Assembly: GCF_002234675.1 (NCBI RefSeq)
Contig: NC_019879.2
Span: forward strand, 5,213,325-5,277,324
Origin: Oryzias latipes
Lineage: Eukaryota > Chordata > Actinopteri > Beloniformes > Adrianichthyidae
DNA length: 64,000 bases
Direction: 5' to 3'
The notes below the pieces were generated by a model that saw only the letters and a list, made by a program, of their open reading frames with translations, was not told the DNA's origin and did no database searches. Shown piece after piece: positions 1-10,819 of this stretch. Position numbers and translations under genes: made by a program. Each line of letters starts with the position of its first letter. The stretch's first letter is position 1.

Positions 1-2964
1 AGAATCTCCAGAGACTCAGATTGCAGACCGCTGCCTTAGAGCAATGTATGTATATTTTAGATTTAGATTTAATACCTTTTTTGCAATTACATAAAGATAA
101 TAACCCTGACATACACGATCACAGACTCTGCCTATTTTCTGTGTAGTGTAAAAACCACTGATTCTGCAGTACATTAATAAAAAAATGTGCTCTCTTCCTT
201 TTTCATATTTCATTCGTGTCAGTTTGGTTTCCCCTTGTCCTTTCACCTTCTCCCTCCAACCTTAAAAAACCTAAAAACAACAAGCTAAAGGTGAATCAAC
301 TGTCCTGTCTGGCTGGAGTAGCCTGCCCTTTACCCCCCTCTTCCCTTGTCCTCCTGTCTACACACATTCTTGGCAGTTGTACCTGGAGCTTTCAGAAAGA
401 CTCAATTGGTTGCAGATTTCTGGACATAAGGTGCCAGGAGACGCCGAAGCCAATGAGTCAAAACGGTCTCTCTGTTCGGCTTCTTCCGCCCTCTCATCTC
501 TACTGCCTCTGCGGGTGTTTGTCATCCCCCGCTGAGCCAAACAGACGTGTGTTTACCGGTTTACTGTAGCTGGCCGGGGAGGCTTGTCGGTGTGCAGGCC
601 AGCGCTTTGTCTCTCACACTGTGAAACACAACAGCAGTTAGACTCCTCTCTGACAGCATGCTAATCGTCTGATTTACCTCTCCCATGTTTAATCATGAGG
701 GGAAACGCAGAAAGAGAGAGATTATGATAATTGCCTCAAAGTTCTTTGGTGTTGGATCCCATCTGTACACTTTCAAACTGAGGTGTCACTTTGAGTGTGT
801 AGGTTTTTCTTCGGTGAACCAACGTATGAAAAGTCGGACTTCCTGTCATGATGTGTGAATTTCTTGTTTGTTTGATTGTTTAAGCCTTGGTGACCTGCAG
901 CCTGTACAGGTGATGTGGTTATTTTTGCAGCCACCTTATAAAAATGGAACGTACCATTGTTGTACGTGATGTAAATGTATCGCGAAATATTTGTAAGGAT
1001 TATATAAGTTCCGACATACAGGTGATGCTGTCGCACAATGCCCTTTACGCAGAACTCCAGTCGTTGGCAAGTTGTTGTACTGGCTCCTTACTGACCATGT
1101 GCAAATACTGCATGCACGGGGCTTTGTAGGTGACACGCAAGAGCCTGTAAGATACCGGCACGAGCTACACTCCGATTATCTAATTTCCTTATTTTTAACA
1201 GCCAGGATACAAGCAAGACGTGCTTGCATCTCACCTACTATCCCGTTACATGTTGCTTATGTGTTCACTACGACCTGACGGCCACAGTACATCCATAGTA
1301 AAAAAAAAACGTGTATGAATATCTCCTCTACACGGGCTCATCGCGCAACTTTTATAATTCCTGTGGCAACCTGCGTGCCCCATAAAGGTTTGTTAGTTTT
1401 TCATCAGCGGACAGCCTGTATTGACTGTAAAGGCAGTTGTTACTCAGGCATTAGCAAGTTTAAAAGGTCTCAGTGATGAACAGTGATGAAATCAAATCAT
1501 AAAAGTGTTTTCTTAATCTTTCTAAAGTATAGAAAATAGGTTTGAATCGCATTTAGCATTTAGCAAATTTGTCTTTGACATACTGAAAAGGGTTTTGCTC
1601 AAGCTTGTTTTTCTTCATTCACATTACTCGAGCTCTCATCGAGATCCAAGACTTTCTTTAAAAATGTTTGGTGATGCAAAATTTCTCTTGACTTTGTAAT
1701 GTCATGATAAAAGATACATTTCAAAGCTTTTAATTGTGTGCTTTCAGAACAAAAACCCTTTATCACCCTTATTGCACACTTTACTGTGCTACAGAGTTGT
1801 CGAATATTTTGATTGCACCTTTGTATGTAAGATTTACATTGGCTCCAACAGCAAGAAATTAAAGATTGAAACATTTAAAAATCAATTTCCCACAGTAAAA
1901 ACTGCAAAATAGCAAATTCAAAAACAGACAAGAGCTGAAAGAGTCAAATTTAAAAATGTCCAGAAGTAAAAATACCAGTGTGAGTTAAGCAACAAACGAT
2001 AATTCCACAAAAACAGCGGAGGTGACACAAGAGGTGAAAACAGCGGGGATTGTGGAAGACTTTGCCAAAGTAAGTTTCGGGGTTCAGAACATGCAGAATT
2101 TACAGACTCTACAGTGTGACGTGCCGCCACAACAATCGGCGGTCTCTTCGACGTGCACAATGGTGGAACTGTTTGGCCACAGACATACAAGTGTCCCAGC
2201 CATCTGGCCCCATACTCCCCCAGAACAAACACTGTGCTGCGTGCACACGCACAGGACAGCCCCAAAACAAATACACCCCCTAATGTCATACATATGCAAA
2301 CCCAAAACTCTTTGGAAATGACCGTTCTGTCAGATGATGTCATTTTCAGCGTCTCACATGTCTTCTAGTGCCAGAATAAAGAATTTTTTAATGATTTGGA
2401 TGCTCAAAGTTTGAAAAACCTTTCTCTTTCAATTGTTTTCTTGATTCAGGAATAAACAAAACGTGTGGTTGGGATACGTTTTGGAGGGACAACCATGAGG
2501 GCTGAGTTTTGAACATCAACTACTATGGTGCCATAAATTTACGAGCCTACACATAATGGAAGAATACATGGAAAAATAAATTGTTTTGAATCGATAAAGT
2601 ATGTTCCATATGTGGACAGACAAACTAACATATTGAGTTGAAAGAATCAATGTCACAATAACAAAACATTTTTATTTTCTCAAGCATTGCTTAGACTGTT
2701 GACTGTCAAGAATCAGCTGCGTGGCACCAAAAATCCAGGAGACCAAGTTTGGTGGCAGAAATGTAAAAACAATTAAAAAAATAAACTTAAACATACCAAA
2801 ACCCATGGAGAAACAAAAAACACTTATCTGGACTGCATACCATTAACATAAATGAAATAGCTGTGGATGATTAACTTACAGGGAAGGGAAAATTACCAAG
2901 AACACCAAGCCACACTGCAGAATCCTCCCAGATGATACTTATCTCAGGCCCAAATCTTATGCGG
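1..2964. other. Intergenic, no gene recognised
   Basis: AT-rich sequence with scattered small open frames on both strands, none with recognisable domains, splice sites or codon bias. A repeat-free patch at 560-750 (AGCATGCTAATCGTCTGATT, TTATGATAATTGCCTC) looks enhancer-like. Confidence 0.6.
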
Positions 2965-3040
2965 TATCAACCCATTCATTTTCCAAACCCACCTAATCCC
3001 TTTCACGGTTAAGAGGATGCTGGAGCCTATCCAAGCTTCT
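2965..3040 (-). repeat. Fragment of the common teleost repeat (reversed, eroded)
   Basis: CCATTCATTTTCCAAACCCA and GATGCTGGAGCCTATCCAAG match the reverse of the distal end of the family. It is heavily eroded. Confidence 0.5.
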
Positions 3041-3175
3041 CATGATATTTAGATGAAACTGTTATCTATGTGTTTAAAGCAGCTGATTCACGTTTACAAA
3101 GACCATTTAATTCTTGCAAGGAATTTTCAAGTTATGAACAAACTAAGGAGTTGTAATATTAGACAAAGTGGAAGC

Positions 3176-3462
3176 CAGATATTAGCTCAGACGAGTAAAA
3201 CAAAACGTCCATGGATGTATTTGTCTTCATGTGGATGCATCAGAATGGAGTGGAGCAGGGAACGTTTGGCCCACCCAGCATATTTTTAAGTAACAAACAC
3301 ACCCCTTTTATTTGCCTGTTCCTGATTCACAAAGATATGAATGAAGAAATGCTAAAAAGTAGAGATTTTAGTTTTTTTTTCTTTATATACGTCCTTCATC
3401 ATCAGATTAATGCCAGAAGAACATGTTAAAAACAGCAAGTCACCATTTTCATCTGAGTGGAG
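3176..3462 (+). mobile_element. Fragment of ~530-bp non-autonomous DNA element (family A)
   Basis: The right half of a family present at least seven times in this window. Shared blocks are GTGGATGCATCAGAATGGAG, CTGATTCACAAAGAT, and GAACATGTTAAAAACA near the right end. The terminal GAGTGG matches the inverted GACCCACTC-type end of complete copies. Confidence 0.65.
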
Positions 3463-4489
3463 ATGTTTTCCCCTTCTCATTTTGGGAGGAAACTGCTGCA
3501 AAAAGAGAACAATAGGGAAATTTCATTGAAGATTAGCAGCATATAGTGTTCCCTCAAACAGGCTGCTGTGACTGAGCAGATCCATGCCTGAGACACCAAG
3601 CTGAGGGATTTTTGGTGTCAGATAGGATAACTTGGGCTGTTCTCACCTCCTCTCAGCCCAATACTGACCTGGTACTCGCCTTATCAGAAATCCAGATTTC
3701 CTGTTAGACTTGATTAAGGTTTTAATTATTCCCCAAAGAAAAAAAAACAGGAAAGATGTGTTAAACCTGATAAAGAGATCTCTGCATAGGCTGTTTCGAC
3801 AGTTGGTTTTAAAAGCAGCTTCTCATCTTTTTGTTTTCTCCAGAAAGTCCAATAACATTTTTTTGTTATGATTTTTACTTTTTCTTGTCCCCCGGTTGAC
3901 TTCCAGATGGTTTTTCAGATTTTATTTAAGTTCTCTCTGACATTCTTTGGTTAGACTTGCTCTAAAATGTAAAGATTTCAGCAATCAAGAAGCTTTTGGA
4001 AAAACTTTTGTTTTGCCATAAGTTCAGAGCCCCAACACACATTTAATGACGCTCATGCAGACACACAAAGAGCTTTTCATTTAAAGAACTATAGAGCAGA
4101 AACAAAGAGTTCATGTGCTGGTGCAACCATGGATGTGCCCAAAATATTGGGTTACAATGCAGTCTCGGTGACAGTTGAGTGATTCCTCTGTGTGTGTGTC
4201 ACACAACTTCACTTGTTTTTTGCATATTTTTGCATGTTGCACATTTGTAATTGTCTTGTTGGCTTTTTAAAGATCTTCTGCTCTGAAGGCCCTAATCTTG
4301 CAAGGGTTGAAGCCTTGAGGTGTATGATTTTTTTTTTCAAAAGCAAACTAGACATGTATAACGCAGCAAGCTGGGCCAACAAAATAGAATTGGAAATGAT
4401 GCATAAACAGATGCATTTGAGCGTGACATACACTGACTGGCTTCAAAGGGATTCATAGGCAGTGGATCGAGAGGCAGACTTAAGAAAAC

Positions 4490-7236
4490 TCAAATTTCAA
4501 TTTCAATTTCAATTTCAATTTTCAATTTTATTTGTATAGCCCAAAATCACAACAACAGTCGTCTCGATGGGCTTCGAAGTAAAACATGAAATCAAAAGGA
4601 TCACGAATACAAAGAGTTCAATAGAAAAATACTAAAATGAACTAACAAACTGACTAAGCTATACTGGCATCCCTGCCCTTAGACCCCCCTTCGCGGTAAG
4701 GAAAAACTCCCAAAAAAACCGGATTCCGGTAAAAACGAAGAAACCTCAGGGGTGCCCACATGAAGGAGGGATCCTCCCCCAGGACGGACAGGCGATTTAC
4801 CAGAACTCTTAGAGAAGAATTAACTTATCTAAATCTACAACTACATATATAAAAGTCCAGCAGACGAGCTTCATCCAGCCGTGGTTGTGGGGACAGTCAA
4901 AGGCGCGAGTCGAGCCGGAGACAGGAACCACAGGAGCAGACAGGAGCAGGAGCAGAGACGAGCCAGAGATGAGCCAGAGGCAGGATCCACAGCCAGGTGT
5001 AGGAGCACGAGCAAAGGCGAGGTAAACGGTCAGGAACTGGAGCACGGATGAGCCAACTGGAGTCTGGAAGCACTCCCACTCCCCAGGAGGGGAGAGGAAA
5101 AGAGGGACAATACATGAATCGCACTGCACCAAACAGAGGCATGGAGAACTAAATGATAAATTATGATCAAGAATAGAGGAGAGGAAGGGTAGAAGTAGAT
5201 GGGAAAAGAGGACAGAACCCCAGTGCACCATAGTTACCCCAGCTTCAACTTCTAGCAGCCTTTTAAAACAAAAAGTTATTGTTATTAAGTTTAATTTAAA
5301 CACATTAACATTAAGTCAAATAATCTCTGAATACTAGCTAGTCTGATAATAAGCCTGTCCAAAGAGGAATGTTTTCAGTCTAACTTTGAATGTAGAAACT
5401 GAGTCGGCCTCTCTTACATGAGCTGGGAGCTTATTCCATAAAACAGGGGCTTGGTGGCTAAACGCTCTACCTCCAACCGTACTTTTACTAATTCTAGGAA
5501 CCACAAGCAGTCCTGCATTTTGCGAGCGAAGTGTTCTCATTGGATGGTAAGGGACTATGAGGTCCTTAATATAGGACGGGGCCATTCCATGTAAGGCCTT
5601 ATAGGTTAACAGGAGGATCTTGAACTTAATTCTAGAATCAACTGGGAGCCAATGGAGCGAAACTAACACAGGAGTGATGTGATCTCTTCTGCTGGTTCCA
5701 GCTAACAATCTAGCTGCTGCGTTCTGAACAAGCTGGAGACTTCTTAAGGAACTCTTAGGACACGCTGCTAACAAGGAGTTACAGTAATCCAGCCTCGACG
5801 TAACAAATGCATGGATGAGTTTTTCAGCATCACTCTTAGAAAGTATATTTCTGATCTTAGCAATATTCCGCAGGTGAAAAAAGGCAGTTCTACACGCCTG
5901 AGATATGTGAGCCTTAAATGATAAATCCTGGTCAAGTAAAACCCCAAGGTTTCTAACTGTGGAATTGGGGGCTATACTTATGCCATCCAGGGAGACTATC
6001 TGAGCAGACAGAGTATCTCTGAGGTTTTTAGGACCAAGTATAATGACCTCAGTTTTTTCTGGGTTCAAGAGGAGGTAATTAATTGTCATCCAGGTCTTGA
6101 TGTCACTGATGCAGGCGTTCAGTTTCTCTATCTGGTCATTCTGGTCAGGCTTCATGGATAAATACAACTGCGTATCGTCGGCATAACAATGAAAATTAAT
6201 GCTGTGTTTCCTGATTATGTTTCCTAGGGGTAACATATAAAGCGTAAACAGGATCGGTCCCAAGACTGAGCCCTGTGGGACTCCATAGTTGACTCGAGTG
6301 CACTGAGAGGAATGGCCATTTACATTAACGAACTGATACCTATCAGACAGATAGGATTTAAACCACTGGAGAGCAGATCCTCTGATCCCTATGTCCTGCT
6401 CTAATCTATGGAGTAAAATACCGTGGTCGATAGTGTCAAAGGCAGCACTGAGGTCCAACAGGACCAGAATAGAAAGTAGTCCCTTTTCTGAGGCCAATAA
6501 CAAGTCATTAGAGACTCTAACTAGTGCAGTTTCCGTACTGTGATGAGGTCTAAACCCCGACTGAAAGTCTTCAAAGTGGCTGTTGTCCTGTAGGTGGCAG
6601 TAAAGCTGCTTAACTACAACTCTTTCTAGGATTTTAGAAATAAAGGGCAGGTTTGATATCGGTCTATAGTTGGCCAAGATGCTAGGATCCAAACTGGGCT
6701 TTTTCAGAAGAGGTTTAACAACTGCATATTTAAAAGACTGTGGCACGTAACCCGTTTCCAGAGAGGCATTTATCATTGTTAATATGGGATCATTAATTAG
6801 GGGAAAAGTTTCTTTAAAAAGTCTAGTGGGAATTGGGTCTAACAGACACGTTGAGGATTTGGAGGACGTAATAATTGATGTTATTTCCGCTTGATCCACA
6901 GCAGTGAAGCAGTTCAATGTTACAGAGGTTTCTATGGATGCCTCCACTTCTACCGCTTCAGCCTGCTCTGGGCTGATAGTAGGAATAACTTGATTTAACT
7001 TATGTCTAATATTTGAGATTTTACTATCGAAAAATGTAAGAAAATCATCAGAGCTGAGAGAAACAGGAACATGTGGTTCTACTGAGCTCTGACTGCGAGT
7101 TAATTTAGCTATAGTGCTAAAAAGAAATCTTGGATTGTTTCCATTCTCTGATATTAAGGTTGAATAGTACTGGCTTCTAGCTCTACGCAGAGCTTTTTTA
7201 TAATTTAATAGGCTATGTTTCCAGAAATCTGATCAT
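4490..7236 (-). mobile_element. L2-like LINE retrotransposon, 5'-truncated
   Basis: A minus-strand non-LTR element. Its 3' end lies at the left, with a (TTGAAA)n-type tail at 4490-4520 and the teleost L2-type 3' end (ATTTTATTTGTATAGCCCAAA on plus). The 3' UTR runs 4521-5333 and the reverse transcriptase frame follows. Homology stops abruptly near 7236, so the endonuclease half is missing, as usual for incomplete reverse transcription. Confidence 0.9.
5334..7229 (-). CDS. LINE reverse transcriptase, C-terminal 631 codons, uninterrupted
   Basis: The frame is open from the truncation point (first codons [12 protein letters not shown]) to a stop at 5334. It shows RT signatures of the CR1/L2 group: [44 protein letters not shown], the catalytic YADD (about 6187-6176) and the C-terminal HWLPVDSRI region. 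There is no natural start codon because the 5' end is lost, so this is a fragment of ORF2, not a host gene. The lack of stops suggests a fairly recent insertion. It would be inert without the endonuclease and a promoter. Confidence 0.88.
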   Translation of the reverse strand, partial: DFWKHSLLNYKKALRRARSQYYSTLISENGNNPRFLFSTIAKLTRSQSSVEPHVPVSLSSDDFLTFFDSKISNIRHKLNQVIPTISPEQAEAVEVEASIETSVTLNCFTAVDQAEITSIITSSKSSTCLLDPIPTRLFKETFPLINDPILTMINASLETGYVPQSFKYAVVKPLLKKPSLDPSILANYRPISNLPFISKILERVVVKQLYCHLQDNSHFEDFQSGFRPHHSTETALVRVSNDLLLASEKGLLSILVLLDLSAAFDTIDHGILLHRLEQDIGIRGSALQWFKSYLSDRYQFVNVNGHSSQCTRVNYGVPQGSVLGPILFTLYMLPLGNIIRKHSINFHCYADDTQLYLSMKPDQNDQIEKLNACISDIKTWMTINYLLLNPEKTEVIILGPKNLRDTLSAQIVSLDGISIAPNSTVRNLGVLLDQDLSFKAHISQACRTAFFHLRNIAKIRNILSKSDAEKLIHAFVTSRLDYCNSLLAACPKSSLRSLQLVQNAAARLLAGTSRRDHITPVLVSLHWLPVDSRIKFKILLLTYKALHGMAPSYIKDLIVPYHPMRTLRSQNAGLLVVPRISKSTVGGRAFSHQAPVLWNKLPAHVREADSVSTFKVRLKTFLFGQAYYQTS

Positions 7237-9344
7237 GAAAAAACTGATAGGATCCCATTTCGGACCAGACTGAAATCACAAAACTGACATAAAACTAAAC
7301 AGAAGCACAGAAAAAATAACTGAAAGACTTCACTAGGGTATCAAGAAATCAGAGGTGAAGCCTTTAAGTTTTACATAAAAAGTGAATAACAAACTAGAGA
7401 TTACTATCAGTCAAGAAATATTAGGGAGAATTCAGAGACACAAAGGCAAAGCTGAGCAGGAAAAGAGGTGGAAGAAAATACTACAAAAAGTCACTAAACC
7501 AGGACGACTCATGCAGGAAAAGGAAATTAAAAGCCATGGCAGATTATGATGTATAGAATGTATTTCTGGACTCAGCTTAGGATTTATGAAAAAAGAGCAT
7601 GGCTCAATTTTTATGGAATTTTAAATCTTCAGGAGGAAAATTGACGCACCTTGCGACCGGCCGGTGACCTGTCCAGGGTGTCCTGCCGCCCAACACTAGC
7701 CAGGCAGTGAGATAGAGCAGGAACAAGAAAATGGATGAATGGATGGAGAATCACCAGACATACAGTCACCATGTAATTCCATAGTGTTGCTGTGTTATAC
7801 ACACATAGACAAAGTCTACTTTGCAGTGTTTGAATCAAAAAGCAGGAAGTGTTCCTGGTAGAGAAGGGAAGCAAAGGCACAGAATTCATGTGATTTTAGT
7901 GTTAAAATATAACACTACTTTAAAAAAAAAATCATTTTAAAAACAACATACATTTCATGTTACATAAGATTGATTTTTCTATTCCCTTGTAAATATGTGT
8001 TATCATTCACTCAACAGATCCTGCCTTACAGAATTAACTAATTTGATTCCATAAGTTGACGTTTGAGGTGATTTTTGTTTGCAAAAATGTGACGCTTAGT
8101 TTACTTTGATCACAGCATTGAATGAAATTTAGTTTTTAGTTGCAAATTGTTCTGGTTTCTGCTGGTAATTTATTCTTCTCCTGTAGATGTTTGGGATTTT
8201 GTGTTTCATCTAAATTTGATCAATTTTCTGAATAAGTATAACGATTCATTTTAACGATTCCATTCATGTCATATTTTGTGGTTGTTGATCTGATTTACTG
8301 ACCTAAAATCGACCCAGGGTAATCTTAAGTCAAAAAATTCAACCAGTGTGACTCAAAGATAAATACCATTTTTGAGTTTTTCAGATTCTTTTTGTTACTT
8401 CCAAGAAAATCAAGTGTAAATTAAATATGTGAACCAAACCTGTGAACAATCAGCCCACTGAGATTATGAAACATTTTTATTCCTGAGTAAATCAAAACGA
8501 GAATTCTTACAGATAATAAATTGTTTTTCTGCTAACTTTTCTTTAATCCTTGACTTTAATGCTGTCTATTTAGAAAAAAAGTGTAAAATATTTCATTTTT
8601 ATTTAACTATAGCGATATGATAAACCATAAGAGACAGTTTTATTCAAACCATCAAACTGAGTTTTTTTTACGCTTTTTACTGACATCTAGTAGTGAAATA
8701 AATGTCTATAAACACATTCAGAGTTGATTGTATTGCAGATTGCAGACACAGGGTGGTTGTGTTCATGTGTGTTTTTGTATCATACAAATGCAAAGACAAC
8801 ACGGCCTGGAAGACTGAACACACACCTGCATCCAAACAAACAGAGGGGACACTCATGGCTCAGGCTGAATGCTGTCACTCACGGCCCTCTTTCCTTTGTC
8901 CCGGTCGGTCTTTTCTTTATTTCTGTGCTTGTTTTTCAAACAACTAGCGACAGGCTAAGTCTTATAATCTGTGTACCATCAGCATACAGCAAATACAGAG
9001 GAGTCCCTGTGTCCAGTGTGTGAGACAGTTGGTGGTAACAGTGTAATTCACAGTGAGTGCTGTCACAGGGAGGGTAGCAGAGGCACATTCACTGTCTGAC
9101 AGATGGCTCATACATGCTGCAGACTCTGAAAACCTTCTATTCTCACATTTAGATGCTTCAAGGAGCTGCAACTGTTTCAATGCAGGCTTGTTTCACAAAG
9201 AAATGACCAAAAACCCTTTAAACCAGCTGGAAAGTGGCGGCAATAAATCTCTGGGCTTGAGGAAAACCAAGATGAAACATCTCATTTTAACACATCCTTT
9301 AACATCAGACCCTCATATTATCGAGAGTTAGATGTGTTTTTATT
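7237..9344. other. Intergenic, AT-rich
   Basis: Apart from the short repeat at 7648-7745 nothing codes here. Frames at 8702-9023 overlap each other and carry no domain signal. Confidence 0.6.
7648..7745 (+). repeat. Fragment of the common teleost repeat (distal end)
   Basis: GGTGACCTGTCCAGGGTGTC, CCTGCCGCCCAACA and AAAATGGATGAATGGATGG match the distal end of the family seen at 34.7 kb. Confidence 0.6.
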
Positions 9345-9715
9345 TAAAGTCCTGCTCCAATCATCTTTCAATCTATTTTAAAAGGCTTCCCAGTGGTCTT
9401 TTCAATTATGATCGTGCCGTTTTTAGCCAAGATCAAAAAACCTGTGTCGTTTTCTAGACATAGTTTCTGCAGAGTGGCAGGGGTTCATTAGAAATAGTGG
9501 GCAGGACCGTTGGCGCAGAGTGAGCCTGGTCTAACTTCCCATCATTTTTCCCGCTATCATTTTTCTCCTGATTCATGACAATTCTAATAAAGAGATACTC
9601 AGAAATGAAATTCCAAGGTTAATTTTCTTTTTACATGTCCTGCATTTTCAGAAAATGCCTTAAGAACATGTAAAAAAAAAAAAAAAAATGCAATTGGCAT
9701 TGGAGTGGGTTTTTA
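9345..9715 (+). mobile_element. Family A element, internally deleted copy
   Basis: It begins AAGTCCTGCTCCAATCATC and ends CATTGGAGTGGGTTTT, so both inverted ends are present. The middle (about 150 bp) is missing compared with the 27-kb and 48-kb copies. The right end abuts the 211-bp MITE that starts at 9714. Confidence 0.7.
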
Positions 9716-10819
9716 ATCCTTGTACTATCCTAGGCACTTTAACAGTGGGAGTTGGGTCATCTAGACCAGTGTTTTTCAACCAGTGTGCCGCGGCACACTA
9801 GTGTGCCATGGGAGATGGTCAAGTGTGCCGTGGGAAATTGCCCTCATTAACTGATCTAAAAACATTTACTATCTCCAGGAAATCAGCTCTTTGTTCATCC
9901 AAACAGGCCCTGAGAACACTGAGTAGTTAGGAATATGAAAGATCATAAAATTATTTTTTCTTTGTGTTTATTTGATTCTTTTAAAGACATTTTGATTGGA
10001 ATGACGGTACCGCGATTTGGCTGCAGCTAAAGCTGTTTGCGGCAAAGTCCCGCCCCTTTAACTGTCTCCGCCAATCATTCTTGAAGGCTTAATCACATGT
10101 CATCAGTCTGACCAATCAGAAGTGGTTAAAGTTTTCACTCCCTATTGTTCCAATTTAGCTCAAAAAGTCTTTCCGTTCTAAAAAAAATACCAGCCAAAAC
10201 TCGTCTTTAGCGGTGTAGCTTTCCACAGAATCCAGTATCAGGCTGTGGAACAAGTGAACAAAACATTGAAGCTCAGAGACGCTAGTTTTTTTGCCCTTTT
10301 GCGGCAGTTTTCACGCTACATCTCCCATGATGCATTGGGTTAAAGGGACAGCGTCTTAGCATACAACGAGTCGTCCTTAAACGTCTTGAAACCACAACAA
10401 ACACACATCAAACCGTTTTTGAATTTTCTAACTCAACTTTTATTTCATCTTTTAGAAAAAACAGCTGCAACTTCCTGCTTTTTCTGCCACAATTATCACA
10501 AAAATGCACGTGAGATTGCGGGGGGGGGGGGGGGGGGGGGGGGGGCTGTCGATCAATACAGACTGAGTGTTTTTTTTTTGGGATACTGGTGTGCCGCGGG
10601 GTCTTTGTCAAGGTTAAAGTGTGCCGTGGCTCAAAAACGGTTGAAAAACACTGATCTAAACCCACTAGACAGTGCGTTGAACCTTTTTTCTTCAATGATT
10701 TGTGATCTTCACTGGTGTCCATGGATTACATGAAATCTTTCCACCTTTATCCACCTTTGTCATGGTAGGGAGAACACATCAATGAAAGGGTGGGGTCATC
10801 TAAGATAGCACAAGGGTTA
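9714..10819 (+). mobile_element. 211-bp piggyBac-like MITE (family B), split by a hAT insertion
   Basis: The left half (9714-9766) and right half (10654-10819) add up to 211 bp once the nested hAT element and one copy of its 8-bp target duplication are removed, exactly the length of the intact copies at 26376 and 45121. The ends read TTAA-TCCTTGTACTATC and GATAGCACAAGGG-TTAA. TTAA on both sides with a CCC-type terminus fits piggyBac insertion. Confidence 0.8.
9767..10653 (+). mobile_element. Non-autonomous hAT element (887 bp) nested in the MITE
   Basis: The termini are CAGTGTTTTTCAACC and its inverse GGTTGAAAAACACTG, followed inward by GTGTGCCGCGGCAC / GTGCCGTGG. The element is flanked by an 8-bp target duplication, ATCTAGAC (9759-9766) and ATCTAAAC (10654-10661), with one mismatch. 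Short inverted ends and 8-bp duplications are diagnostic of hAT. There is no transposase frame. A long G run lies at 10519-10545. Confidence 0.9.

Noticed and set aside
1918-2343. 141-codon minus-strand frame
   Set aside because: Composition is random-looking with a competing plus-strand frame; no exon borders or domain.
4809-5303. 164-codon frame on the LINE strand after the RT stop
   Set aside because: It lies in the LINE 3' UTR, between the RT stop and the tail, and has no domain.
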